This document shows positions 8,815 through 16,660 of a stretch of DNA of 37,405 nt, in pieces. Both the position numbers and the translations under genes were made by a program. How positions within the stretch are numbered: position 1 is the first letter of the stretch; each line of letters opens with the position of its first letter. Where the stretch lies: NCBI GenBank assembly GCA_018004935.1, contig JAGNBF010000076.1, forward strand, positions 1-37,405. The letters are read 5' to 3'. This DNA is from Chloroflexota bacterium (GTDB lineage Bacteria > Chloroflexota > Anaerolineae > Promineifilales > Promineifilaceae). The notes beneath the pieces were generated by a model. That model had not been told where the DNA came from. It did not search any database and worked only from the letters and a program-made list of their open reading frames with translations.

Positions 8815-9843
8815 ATGGACTTATCCACCACCTATCTCGGTTTGAAACTAAAAAACCCCCTGGTTCCGTCGTCTTCCCCCTTGACCCGGCATCTGGATAA
8901 TTTGAAGCGGATGGAGGATGTAGGCGCGGCCGCGGTCGTGCTCTACTCTCTCTTTGAAGAACAAATTAACCACGAAAGCCATACCCTCGACGCCTATCTA
9001 ACCCAGGGTGTTGAAAGCTACGCCGAAGCCCTTTCCTACTTCCCCGAAGCTATAGATTATCAAACCGGCCCGGAAATTTATCTGGAACATATCCGCAAGG
9101 CCAAAGAAAGCCTGGAAATTCCCATCATCGCCAGCCTCAACGGTGTTTCCACCGGTGGGTGGGTCCGCTATGCCCGTGATATTCAAGATGCTGGTGCCGA
9201 CGCCCTGGAGCTAAATGTCTACTACCTTCCCACCGATCCCTATATGACCAGTGGCGAAGTGGAACGGCTCTACCTGGATATCCTGACCGATGTCAAAAGC
9301 GTTGTGACTATTCCCATTGCCATGAAACTCAGCCCTTTCTTTAGTTCCATGGCCAATATCGCACACCGTCTAGATGTAGCCGGAGCCAATGGCTTAGTCC
9401 TGTTCAACCGCTTCTACCAACCTGATCTGGATTTAGACAATTTGGAAGTTGTTCCTAACCTGAAACTCAGTAGCTCTAGCGAATTACGCCTGCCTTTACG
9501 CTGGCTGGCCATTCTCTATGGACGCATCAAAGCGGATATGGCTCTGACAACCGGCGTTCACACCGTTACGGATGTCCTAAAAGGAGTAGCCGCGGGCGCG
9601 GCCATCACCATGTTGGCCTCTGAACTGCTCAAGAATGGCATCAACCGGCTTATGGTTTTGCGTCAGGGTGTGGAAGCCTGGCTCACGGAACGCGAATATG
9701 AGTCATTGGCGCAATTGCGCGGTAGCCTGAGCCAGATGAACTGCGCCGAACCTGCCGCCTTTGAACGGGCCAATTATATGCGTGTCCTCAGCTCTTACGC
9801 CCCAGATTATCCCTGGCGGTTGCACAATTGGGGCATGATGTAA
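8815..9843 (+). CDS. dihydroorotate dehydrogenase-like FMN-dependent TIM-barrel protein
   Basis: 342-aa protein of the dihydroorotate dehydrogenase-like family: a class 1-type barrel that is annotated next to nifJ in other bacteria but whose real substrate is not settled. Visible family features are the N-terminal [16 protein letters not shown], the first strand/loop [30 protein letters not shown] (about 104-121), [32 protein letters not shown] with the conserved Lys, [14 protein letters not shown] and the C-terminal phosphate-binding [18 protein letters not shown] (about 242-259). The ATG has CAGGAG 6 bases upstream. The tight arrangement behind nifJ suggests a redox role with ferredoxin or pyruvate rather than pyrimidine synthesis. 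That is an inference: no other pyr gene is nearby. Confidence 0.88.
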   Translation: MDLSTTYLGLKLKNPLVPSSSPLTRHLDNLKRMEDVGAAAVVLYSLFEEQINHESHTLDAYLTQGVESYAEALSYFPEAIDYQTGPEIYLEHIRKAKESLEIPIIASLNGVSTGGWVRYARDIQDAGADALELNVYYLPTDPYMTSGEVERLYLDILTDVKSVVTIPIAMKLSPFFSSMANIAHRLDVAGANGLVLFNRFYQPDLDLDNLEVVPNLKLSSSSELRLPLRWLAILYGRIKADMALTTGVHTVTDVLKGVAAGAAITMLASELLKNGINRLMVLRQGVEAWLTEREYESLAQLRGSLSQMNCAEPAAFERANYMRVLSSYAPDYPWRLHNWGMM

Positions 9844-9929
9844 GAATGAAGAGGGATTAGAGGGGAAACCAGAGGTGTAGGAACCTGACTCTTGTTTGCG
9901 GCAACAGTCTGGGTAGGGATGGGCGAATC

Positions 9930-10060
9930 AACTGATTACCCGATTCATCATTTAATCAACAACGGGGATGGGAAGAAACCCACCGGCGCGGTTTGGGGGC
10001 GTCCGCCCCCAAACCGCGCCGAGAAAAATTCCCCGCCCCTCGGGGTGGGGGTAGCCTCGA
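9930..10060. repeat. GC-rich composite repeat with perfect hairpin (family C, copy 3)
   Basis: An AT-rich end (GATTACCCGATTCATCATTT) is followed by GGGGATGGGAAGAAACCC and a perfect 16-bp hairpin (arms 9985-10000 and 10005-10020, loop GTCC). Then come CCCCGCCCCTCGGGGTGGGG and a further G-rich end. The stem sequence (GGCGCGGTTTGGGGGC) differs from copy 1, yet both arms changed together. It lies between two convergent genes. Confidence 0.78.
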
Positions 10061-10132
10061 ATATACCTGACGCGATGATAAAGCGACACGGCGGGGGAAT
10101 ATCAGATTATGCCCTTTGGCCGTATAGAAACA

Positions 10133-10163
10133 AAAAAAGGGGTGCCTCTAGACACCCCTTTTT
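10133..10163. terminator. bidirectional rho-independent terminator
   Basis: The inverted repeat AAAAAGGGGTG / CACCCCTTTTT has a loop of about 8 bases. The right side gives a T5 tract for plus-strand transcripts and the left side gives T7 for minus-strand transcripts. It lies between the convergent dihydroorotate-dehydrogenase-like gene (+) and the membrane protein gene (-), and should end both. Confidence 0.85.
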
Positions 10164-10194
10164 GCTGTCAATGATGGGGAATTCCCTGGGTGCA

Positions 10195-10992
10195 TTAACC
10201 CCCGGCAGAACGAACGGCAATCATAAGGCCAGTGCCTAATCCTAAGATGAGTGCCCCGGCCACAATCACCCAAATAATGCCCCAATCGGTGGCTTTATTA
10301 GCATTCGCTTCGACCTGGTGAATGAACACGTGGGGGCGGTAGACAAAAATCAGGAGAAGGGCAGTCAGGATGATGAAAGTCCAGGATGTGATGGCGGCTC
10401 CAGATACAAGTTGTTCGCCAATTTCTACTCCGCCATTAGGGAAGAAAACAGTGGCGAAGGTCAGCCCCATGATCCAGGCAAATAAGAGGGCGATGATCGA
10501 AGTCGCGGCCGCGGACCAGCGAGGTTCTTCGTGAGAAGGTATGGGATCTGCCGGACGAGCTTTATTGATCAGTTTTAGCGCGTCTTTTTGCTTCTTTTCC
10601 AGGGTACGGGTTGTCTCTTGGAAAGTTTGGCTCTCTTTCGTTCCCAGAACAAAGCGGTCTAGGAATTTATAGGTGAAACCTAACCCTCCACCGACAACCG
10701 CAATGCCGCCCAAGAAAATGCCAGCCAAGACCAGCATCAGCACAGGCGCTGATACTTGAATAGGGTTGGCGTTTAAGTCAGCTAGAGCGGGGATTTTGAT
10801 GAGTTCTTCGCCCAGGAGTAGTTTATCAATCTGAATGGTGATCATTTCTGTTTCGTTGGGGGCTTCCACTTCGGGGCGTTCGCGGCCGCTACGGGACACC
10901 ATATTGTTCACCACAGAAATAATCACTGGAGACAATAGAGCTACCAAAAGAAGGGCACCAATCAAGCCATACATTTGCAATTTGTCTTTCAT
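10195..10992 (-). CDS. membrane protein of unknown function
   Basis: 265 aa from the ATG at 10992, which has GAGG 8 bases upstream. A GTG/ATG further up would add 15 residues without a better site. There are four or more hydrophobic segments: residues about 8-29, 85-108 (VLMLVLAGIFLGGIAVVGGGLGF), a central pair near 165-220, and the C-terminal VIVAGALILGLGTGLMIAV. A charged stretch, FLDRFVLGTKESQTFQETTRTLEKKQKDAL, lies between about 110 and 145 and is likely helical. No family was recognised. It stands alone, convergent with the nifJ pair and divergent from the ccm region. Two GCGGCCGC sites (10505, 10882) show that it shares the local coding style. A role in the cytochrome or energy-coupling machinery would be a guess from position only. 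Confidence 0.75.
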   Translation of the reverse strand: MKDKLQMYGLIGALLLVALLSPVIISVVNNMVSRSGRERPEVEAPNETEMITIQIDKLLLGEELIKIPALADLNANPIQVSAPVLMLVLAGIFLGGIAVVGGGLGFTYKFLDRFVLGTKESQTFQETTRTLEKKQKDALKLINKARPADPIPSHEEPRWSAAATSIIALLFAWIMGLTFATVFFPNGGVEIGEQLVSGAAITSWTFIILTALLLIFVYRPHVFIHQVEANANKATDWGIIWVIVAGALILGLGTGLMIAVRSAGG

Positions 10993-11119
10993 CGTGGATA
11001 CCTCAGCATTGACACCAACGGCCACAGAAGTGGTCAAAAAAAATGAGTCTAGGGTTGTTTCTTAAGTCAAGAGCCTGTGCATTTTAACACAATCCACAGA
11101 GGGGTGGCAAAATGAGGCA

Positions 11120-11454
11120 AGAGTTGGCAGCAATTCTCAATTTGGCCTGGGCCTCAACAAAGGCAGAGGCCGCCCGGCCGTAAAACGGGCCAGGCTATAT
11201 TTACGAAGGCTGTTGGCCTGGGGTCTTAGCCCGTTTGTCATTTAAAGAATTAATCAGGTAATGGAATCCCCCCCACCCCTAACCCGGCCCCCAGGGGCGG
11301 GGAACTTTTCTAGGGGCATTCCCCCCTTCCCTCGGGAATCGGCAGGGGGATGGGGTCAATGAAGGCGTTACCCGATTAAAAATTTAATGAACAATGACCG
11401 CCGGGCGGATTAAGGAAATGCTTACCCTTCAAATTGAGAATTGCTGAGAGTTGG
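11120..11454. mobile_element. family A MITE-like element with 8-bp target duplication, carrying a nested repeat
   Basis: Terminal inverted repeats CAGCAATTCTCAATTT (11128-11143) and AAATTGAGAATTGCTG (11431-11446) bound a 319-bp element without coding capacity. AGAGTTGG stands directly outside both ends (11120-11127 and 11447-11454), so it is an 8-bp target-site duplication. Inside, 11237-11392 is a second element (family B) with imperfect inverted ends (ATTAATCAGGTAATGG against the complement of CGTTACCCGATTAAAAATTT) and a family C core. It lies in the gap between the divergent genes at 10992 and 11697. Confidence 0.85.
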
Positions 11455-11475
11455 AGATTGAGATGATTGTCTCAT

Positions 11476-11559
11476 CAGGGTTCGCTCAAAATTAAGTCAG
11501 GTGGTGTGGTCAGGAGGTCAGCCACAGCAAACTCAAAAGTTATTTGCGGGCGAACCCTA
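11476..11559. repeat. family D core flanked by its own inverted repeat
   Basis: AGGGTTCGC at 11478-11486 is mirrored by GCGAACCCT at about 11550-11558. Between them lies GGTGGTGTGGTCAGGAGGTC followed by AGCCACAGCAAA, the core shared with the elements at 12646, 18314 and 23528. The remaining gap to 11696 holds a TATAAT at 11656-11661 that may be the -10 of the next gene, without a convincing -35. Confidence 0.6.
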
Positions 11560-11696
11560 GGAAATTCAGGGGGTTGATCTGCCCTGCCAATTGTCATATT
11601 TGTTTCCCGATCCCTCATAAGCCGATACATGATAAACGGCACGTGACAAATAGGGTATAATCAGCGACATAATTAGTGTGAAGTAAAGGTCAACCT

Positions 11697-12017
11697 ATGA
11701 TAACTACGATTAACTCTGCTTCCACCTGGGATAACGACCAGGAAGAAATGTCCCAACCCCTTCAGGAAACAACCGGGGGTGGGGAGCATGAACAAGTCTG
11801 GGAAATTGTGGCCCGGACGCAGGGTTTGTTAGAGGCACAGATAAAAGCGGGCCGTTTGCAGGCTGAGGGCCTTCCTGCCCGCGCCTGGGCCGAAAGTGCC
11901 GGTGTTGCCATAGGACTTACTGTGGGTTTGTTAGGAACGGGTTATGTGAGTGTACCAGAAAAACTGGCCGAACAAGCCCGCGAGATTTTAGCTATCACGT
12001 TAGATGAGGAAGAGTAG
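11697..12017 (+). CDS. small protein of unknown function at the head of the ccm cluster
   Basis: 106 aa from the ATG at 11697, with AAAGGTC about 8 bases upstream. A second Met at residue 18 is possible. The N-terminus is polar and acidic. Residues about 30-60 (EQVWEIVARTQGLLEAQIKAGRLQAEGL) look helical, and 65-85 (AWAESAGVAIGLTVGLLGTGYV) form one hydrophobic segment. No family was recognised. It is followed 93 bases later by ccmE on the same strand, so it may be the first gene of the cytochrome c maturation unit. A TATAAT at 11656 could provide its promoter. Confidence 0.65.
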   Translation: MITTINSASTWDNDQEEMSQPLQETTGGGEHEQVWEIVARTQGLLEAQIKAGRLQAEGLPARAWAESAGVAIGLTVGLLGTGYVSVPEKLAEQAREILAITLDEEE

Positions 12018-12025
12018 CCACTGTT

Positions 12026-12055
12026 TTGACAAAGGGGCAATGATGAGGATTTACT
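12026..12055 (+). promoter_or_regulatory. possible promoter upstream of ccmE
   Basis: TTGACA at 12026-12031 is a perfect -35 hexamer. With an 18-base spacer the best -10 is TTTACT (4 of 6). It lies about 60 bases before ccmE, in the spacer after the small unknown gene. Confidence 0.35.
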
Positions 12056-12110
12056 TCATCTGCCTCTAAGAAACATTGTCTACATTCAATACATCCGTTG
12101 GAGGGAAAAT

Positions 12111-12599
12111 ATGGCAGGTACATCTTGGACAGCAATTGAAGGGGACGCCCCCAAAAGTGGCTCGAGTAAACTGAAGTTTATTGTGGGGGGGGTGCTGATC
12201 GCGGCCGCGATCATTTTTCTCATTGTGAATGCGGCTAGTGGTAGCACCCAGCTTTATGTCACTGTTGAGGAGTTTTATCAACAACAAAACCGCCTTATGG
12301 GCCGCGATCTACGGATGGGCGCTTTAGTTGTTGGCGACTCCATCCAATACACGCAACTGGATGCAACAACCTCACGACTGGAGTTTGATGTGGTGGATAG
12401 TTATGAAAATCCTCAATACACCATGCACGTTGTCGTGATGAATGAACCCAAACCTGATTTGCTCCAACATGAAGCCACCGCTCTCATTGAAGGCCATGTC
12501 CAGGCTGACGGTAGTTTTCTGGTCAACCCTGGTGGTCTACTCCTGAAGTGCCCCACCCGCTACGAAGAAGCCAATCCGGAACGGCTTAGCCAACAATAG
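12111..12599 (+). CDS. ccmE: cytochrome c maturation protein CcmE (CxxxY variant)
   Basis: Periplasm-facing heme chaperone of the System I pathway. It binds heme covalently and hands it to CcmF. 162 aa: cytoplasmic N-terminus, one membrane anchor (KFIVGGVLIAAAIIFLIV, about 23-40), then an OB-fold domain. The family segment AVVVG-like GALVVGDSIQY, DVVDSYENPQYTMHVVVMNEPKPDLLQH and ATALIEGHVQADGSFLVNPGGLLLKCPTRYEE are visible. The usual heme-binding His of HxxxY is replaced by Cys: C147-P-T-R-Y151. This CxxxY type is known from archaea and Desulfovibrio-like bacteria. GGAGGGAAAAT precedes the ATG. ccmF follows after a family D repeat. Confidence 0.92.
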   Translation: MAGTSWTAIEGDAPKSGSSKLKFIVGGVLIAAAIIFLIVNAASGSTQLYVTVEEFYQQQNRLMGRDLRMGALVVGDSIQYTQLDATTSRLEFDVVDSYENPQYTMHVVVMNEPKPDLLQHEATALIEGHVQADGSFLVNPGGLLLKCPTRYEEANPERLSQQ

Positions 12600-12645
12600 T
12601 CAATCAATCGTAAACAATAGTCAGTAACCAGAAACCGTGGTGAGT

Positions 12646-12714
12646 GTCTTAAGAATAATGTGGGTGGTGCGGTCAGGAGATTGCCCACTGTAAATCAGGA
12701 AGTTATTCTTAGAC
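12646..12714. repeat. family D inverted-repeat element (copy between ccmE and ccmF)
   Basis: The ends GTCTTAAGAATAATG (12646-12660) and AAGTTATTCTTAGAC (12700-12714) are near-complementary and enclose the core GGGTGGTGCGGTCAGGAGAT. An in-frame GTG at 12660 inside this repeat would extend ccmF by 32 codons. That is judged an artefact of the insertion. Confidence 0.75.
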
Positions 12715-12755
12715 AGTTCCCTGAATCTGGTTACTGGCGATTACCCCTTTGCCCT

Positions 12756-14762
12756 ATGATTCCAGATATTGGACGATTATCGCTGTTAATTGCTTTTGGT
12801 GCGGCCGTATATGCCGCCATCGCTTCGGTGGTGGGGGTACAGCAAGGCCGTACCGCTATTGTTGCCAGTGCCCGGAATGCCATTATGGCTATTTTTCCGT
12901 TAATTAGCATTGCGGCCGCGGCCATCATCTACGCCCTTGTCATTGGTGACTTCTCCCTGGATTATGTGGCGAGCGTCTCCAGTCGCGGTATGCCCACCTA
13001 CCTTAAAGTTACCGCCTTATGGGGTGGGCAGGCTGGTTCCATCCTTTTTTGGAACTTCCTCCTCGCCGCCTTCCTCTTCGCCGCCATGCTCCGCAAATGG
13101 AAAGGAGAAGAACATCTCATCCCCCTGGTCATATTCGTTCTGGCCATTACACAGGGGTTCTTTCTTCTGATCACCAACTTTCTGGAAAACCCCTTTAATC
13201 GTTTGGCGATGATTCCTGCCGATGGTCAAGGGTTAAATCCCCTACTCCGCCACCCCGGCATGATCATCCATCCGCCTATGCTTTACCTGGGATTTGTCAG
13301 CCTCACCATCCCCTACGCTTTTGCTTTGGCGGCGCTCATCAAAGGGGACAAGGATGATGGCTGGATTCGCATTACCCGCCGCTGGACGCTAGTTGGCTGG
13401 TTGTTTCTGAGCCTGGGACTGATTCTTGGAGGCCGTTGGGCCTACGATGTGTTGGGTTGGGGTGGTTACTGGGCCTGGGACCCGGTTGAAAATGCTTCTT
13501 TTATGCCCTGGCTGGCGGCTACAGCCTTCTTACACTCAGTCATGATTCAGGAAAAACGAAGCATGTTCCGCCTCTGGAATATGGGTCTGATTATTGCCAC
13601 CTTCTGCTTGATGATCTATGGCACTTTCATCGTTCGTAGTGGTGTCATCACTTCCGTTCACTCCTTTGCGCAGTCCCCTATTGGTCCTTTTTTCTTCGGT
13701 TTTCTGGCCATCGTTTTCATCGGTTCGATTCTGCTCATCCTTATGCGTCTTGATCAATTCAAGGCTGAGCATCAAATCAGCTCTTTCCTTTCCCGCGAGG
13801 CCGCCTTCCTGCTCAATAATTATCTTATTTTGGGCATTCTGGTTGCCACCTTCATCGGCACAACTTTCCCCATCCTGTCTGAGTTAGTGACTGGTGAAAA
13901 GATGAACGTGGGTGAGACGTATTATGAAAAAGTAAATGGCCCCTTGTTTGCCGCCTTGCTTCTGTTGATGGGTGTCGCCCCTATGACCATGTGGTTCCGT
14001 ACCAGCGCCGGGCGGTTGCAGATGTCCCTCCGTTGGCCAGCTTTAGTGACTACCATCATCATTGCCATTCTCTATTTTGCACTTCCCTTACAGGGTTGGG
14101 GATCACCACTTGGGTTGTGGATTGTCACCTTCTCTACCATTCTGACGTTGTTGGAATTTTGGAAGGGCACCCATGCCCGTATGCGTAGCAAAGGAGAAAC
14201 TCCCTGGTTAGCGTTTAGTAACCTCATGGCACGTAATCGGCGGCGTTATGGCGGTTACTGGATTCACCTGGGGGTGTTGGTGATGGGTTTTGGGGTGATT
14301 GGCACGGAATTTTACCAGCAACAGACGCAGGTACGCCTGGCCTCTGGCGAATCCTTGAGTTTGGGTCGTTATACCCTCACGTTTAATGGGATGAGAGAGT
14401 ATGCCGGAGCGGATGATTTGGTGAATACCGAGGCCAATTTGTCGCTTTATGAAAATGGGCGACTGGTAGATACGCTGACGCCGCGCAATCAGATATATAC
14501 GCGCACCCGCCAACCGATGACGATCCCGGACCTGCGGGCAACTATTGGCGAAGATTTTTATGTTCTGATTGTCAATTGGGAAGGATTATCCGCGAATGCG
14601 GCCACGTTCCGGGCTTATCTCAATCCGCTGGTAAATTGGGTGTGGGCGGGGGGTATTATCTTCATCATCGGCACTTTCATTGCGGCCTGGCCTGATCCGG
14701 TGGATGAAAAAGTGAAGGAAGCCGCCAAATTGCCTGCCTTACAACCCGCGATTGGTGATTGA
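12756..14762 (+). CDS. ccmF: cytochrome c heme lyase CcmF
   Basis: Core heme lyase of cytochrome c maturation System I: it attaches heme from CcmE to the CxxCH motif of apocytochromes on the outer face of the membrane. 668 aa from the ATG at 12756 (MIPDIGRLSLL, the usual CcmF beginning). The membrane protein has about 14-15 hydrophobic segments. The WWD heme-binding loop WGGYWAWDPVENASFMPW is at about 235-252, preceded by LILGGRWAYDVLG. The following SGVITSVHSFAQSPIGPFF is typical. The C-terminal part has YGGYWIHLGVLVMGFGVIGTEFYQ and a soluble domain before the last helix. Length is normal. ccmH begins 28 bases after the stop. Confidence 0.95.
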   Translation: MIPDIGRLSLLIAFGAAVYAAIASVVGVQQGRTAIVASARNAIMAIFPLISIAAAAIIYALVIGDFSLDYVASVSSRGMPTYLKVTALWGGQAGSILFWNFLLAAFLFAAMLRKWKGEEHLIPLVIFVLAITQGFFLLITNFLENPFNRLAMIPADGQGLNPLLRHPGMIIHPPMLYLGFVSLTIPYAFALAALIKGDKDDGWIRITRRWTLVGWLFLSLGLILGGRWAYDVLGWGGYWAWDPVENASFMPWLAATAFLHSVMIQEKRSMFRLWNMGLIIATFCLMIYGTFIVRSGVITSVHSFAQSPIGPFFFGFLAIVFIGSILLILMRLDQFKAEHQISSFLSREAAFLLNNYLILGILVATFIGTTFPILSELVTGEKMNVGETYYEKVNGPLFAALLLLMGVAPMTMWFRTSAGRLQMSLRWPALVTTIIIAILYFALPLQGWGSPLGLWIVTFSTILTLLEFWKGTHARMRSKGETPWLAFSNLMARNRRRYGGYWIHLGVLVMGFGVIGTEFYQQQTQVRLASGESLSLGRYTLTFNGMREYAGADDLVNTEANLSLYENGRLVDTLTPRNQIYTRTRQPMTIPDLRATIGEDFYVLIVNWEGLSANAATFRAYLNPLVNWVWAGGIIFIIGTFIAAWPDPVDEKVKEAAKLPALQPAIGD

Positions 14763-14790
14763 TAGTCTGACAAGATGAAGAGGTGATAAG

Positions 14791-15291
14791 GTGAAGTACG
14801 TATGGCGTATTGCGCTTAGTTTAGTGGTTCTTACCCTGGTGCTGGCATCAGGAAAAGTATTGGCTCAGGATGGCACGGTTACGCAGGATGAAGTGAATGA
14901 GGTCGCCCGTGGGTTGTTTTGTCCGACGTGTGAAAGTACCCCACTGGATGTCTGTCCAACCCAAACTTGCCAGGATTGGCGCGAATTGATTCGTCAGCAG
15001 TTAGAAGAAGGCAAGAGTAAGGAAGAGATTTGGGCTTATTTTGAGACTAATTTTGGGCCACAGGTGCTTGAGGAACCCTCACAAAAGGGGTTTAACCTGG
15101 CGGTGTGGTGGGTGCCGGTTTTGTTGATTGCGGCCGGGGGAATTTTCTTCTCTTTGTATTTGTACCAATTGAAAAAAGCGGGAACCGCGGCCGCGGTCAG
15201 TTCCCCCACTTCCGTCACACCTACTTCAGTACCAACAGCCATGGACCCTTATCGCGAACAGATTGAACGCGAATTACAAAATAAGGGTTAG
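14791..15291 (+). CDS. ccmH: cytochrome c maturation protein CcmH (NrfF-like), with extra cysteines
   Basis: Thiol-disulfide component that keeps apocytochrome CxxCH cysteines reduced for the CcmF step. 166 aa from a GTG at 14791 with GAGGTGATAAG just upstream. An N-terminal signal segment (about 7-25, ending VLAQ) precedes the CcmH domain with ARGLFCPTCESTPLDVCP (first CxxC at about 50-53). A second cysteine pair, CPTQTC, follows at about 60-65. The helical GKSKEEIWAYFETNFGPQVL segment and one C-terminal membrane anchor (VWWVPVLLIAAGGIFFSLYLY) complete it. The LFCPTC replaces the LRCPxC of proteobacteria. The family is secure, and the four-cysteine arrangement is unusual compared with textbook CcmH. 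ccmG starts 14 bases later. Confidence 0.9.
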   Translation: MKYVWRIALSLVVLTLVLASGKVLAQDGTVTQDEVNEVARGLFCPTCESTPLDVCPTQTCQDWRELIRQQLEEGKSKEEIWAYFETNFGPQVLEEPSQKGFNLAVWWVPVLLIAAGGIFFSLYLYQLKKAGTAAAVSSPTSVTPTSVPTAMDPYREQIERELQNKG

Positions 15292-15305
15292 GGGAGAAAT
15301 TATCT

Positions 15306-15896
15306 ATGACGGCAACAAATAATACCCTTTCGACCCCATCAACGGATAAACCGGAAAAGGGCAAAATTGGCCTCTTAGGCCTCCTGGCCGTTGTTCTGGT
15401 GTTGGCTTTACTGGCTTTGCTTGGTTGGGGGCTGGTAAATACCAACCGCACCCGCCCTATTGAGGGCAATGTTGCCCCAGATTTCAGTGTTACTTACTAC
15501 AAAGGTTATGAGTGGGATGCGAAAGCAACGTCTGCTCTTAATGACTTCAAGGGTAAGGTGGTCGTGTTGAATTTTTGGGCTTCGTGGTGTGTGGAATGCC
15601 GCTATGAGGCAGATTTGTTGGAGCAGGCGTGGCGGGCTTACCGTGATTCCGATGTGGTTTTCCTGGGCGTAGCTTATGTAGATGTTGAGCCAAAGTCTCG
15701 TGAATACCTGACTGAGTTCAATGTCACCTATCCCAACGCCCCAGATCTTCGCTCTTTGGTTTCTGGGGCTTATGAAATTACCGGTGTACCGGAGACGTTT
15801 ATCATTGACCAGCAGGGTGAAATCGCCTATGTTCAGATTGGGCCAATTGACGCTCCCACACTTTATAATCAACTTAATCAACTTGTTGGAGAATAA
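15306..15896 (+). CDS. ccmG: thiol:disulfide oxidoreductase CcmG/DsbE (TlpA/ResA-like)
   Basis: Membrane-anchored thioredoxin-fold protein that reduces apocytochrome or CcmH disulfides outside the membrane. 196 aa with AGGGGAG upstream of the ATG. One N-terminal anchor (about 22-44), then the thioredoxin domain. NVAPDFSVTYYKG is the usual start of the fold. The active site is WASWCVECRYEA with C95 and C98, and GVPETFIID provides the cis-proline loop. An expanded acidic segment, VDVEPKSREYLTEFNV, matches the CcmG central insert. It lies between ccmH and the CcmI-like gene, in the expected order of a ccm operon. Confidence 0.9.
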   Translation: MTATNNTLSTPSTDKPEKGKIGLLGLLAVVLVLALLALLGWGLVNTNRTRPIEGNVAPDFSVTYYKGYEWDAKATSALNDFKGKVVVLNFWASWCVECRYEADLLEQAWRAYRDSDVVFLGVAYVDVEPKSREYLTEFNVTYPNAPDLRSLVSGAYEITGVPETFIIDQQGEIAYVQIGPIDAPTLYNQLNQLVGE

Positions 15897-15976
15897 ACAG
15901 TCAGTCATAACTGTTGGTTGTATCCTCTAGTTGATGGGGATATGGTTGACTGTTGCCGCTGGCTGGTTACTGAAAC

Positions 15977-16549
15977 ATGACGACTGGTGCTATCCTTTTT
16001 GGCCTTGCTATATTCGTGGGTGTGGTTTTCTTTGTGGCACAACCGTATTTTTCCGGCCCGCGGCCGCAACCCAATACCCTTCTTACCCGCCGCCAACAAC
16101 TCCTCTTGCAAAAGGAAGTCTTGCTGGAGCAACTTCAGCAGATAGATTTTGACCAGGAAACGGGCAAAATTGACCCCGAAGTGTATGAACGATCGCGGCC
16201 GCGCCTGATTGAACAGGCCGCCCTTATCCTCAAAGAACTGGAAACTCTGACCGATCCACAGACGGATGATGCCATTGAAACTGCCATCGCCCGTTTCCGG
16301 GGTAATCAAGCGGCTACTACCAGCCCGGAACGGCTCGATGCCCCTTCCCCAGTGGATGATGACCCCATTGAAGCCGCCATTGCTCGCCGCCGCACGGCTC
16401 AACCCGTCGCACGTCGCCAGCCTGCTGGAGCAACGGTTGGCGCTACCGCAAATGCGGCCCCGGCATTGGGGCGATTTTGCCCTGGCTGTGGCAAACCCCA
16501 CGATCCAGGCGATCAATTTTGCGCTTTTTGCGGCCGCAAATTCTCGTGA
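15977..16549 (+). CDS. CcmI-like membrane protein with C-terminal zinc ribbon
   Basis: 190 aa: an N-terminal membrane helix (about 4-23), then a charged coiled-coil-like stretch (LLTRRQQLLLQKEVLLEQL) and DFDQETGKIDPEVYERSRP. The latter resembles the N-terminal membrane-helix-heptad region of CcmI (IxFDxxTGKLxxxDY). A Pro/Ala-rich linker follows. The C-terminus is a double-CxxC zinc ribbon, CPGCG(x10)CAFCGRKF, about 170-189. There is no TPR domain as in proteobacterial CcmI. Position after ccmG and before the cytochrome gene supports a role in presenting apocytochrome, but this is inference. Three GCGGCCGC sites, one inside the zinc ribbon codons. The start is taken at the ATG at 15977, with no strong binding site. 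Confidence 0.7.
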   Translation: MTTGAILFGLAIFVGVVFFVAQPYFSGPRPQPNTLLTRRQQLLLQKEVLLEQLQQIDFDQETGKIDPEVYERSRPRLIEQAALILKELETLTDPQTDDAIETAIARFRGNQAATTSPERLDAPSPVDDDPIEAAIARRRTAQPVARRQPAGATVGATANAAPALGRFCPGCGKPHDPGDQFCAFCGRKFS

Positions 16550-16586
16550 ACCCTATACAAAACCCTTATTTCTCAAGTGGTGCGTA

Positions 16587-16636
16587 AGAGAAAGAGCTAG
16601 AGGCAGAATCAAGGCATTCCCTCTAGCTCTTTCTCT
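16587..16636. repeat. 17-bp perfect hairpin before the cytochrome gene (family H, copy 1)
   Basis: AGAGAAAGAGCTAGAGG (16587-16603) and its exact complement (16620-16636) form a hairpin with a 16-base loop, 24 bases before the next start codon. The words CTCTGAAC and AAACCCAGTTACC on its right side match the hairpins in front of pgk (19285) and the lipoprotein gene (20842). Confidence 0.75.
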
Positions 16637-16660
16637 GAACGCCAAACCCAGTTACCGCCC

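Noticed and set aside
9892-10239. 115-codon plus-strand frame
   Set aside because: It crosses a family C hairpin and the bidirectional terminator and overlaps the 3' end of the opposite gene.
12660-12755. GTG start that would lengthen ccmF by 32 residues
   Set aside because: The extension is encoded by a family D repeat. CcmF proteins normally begin like MIPDIG at 12756.
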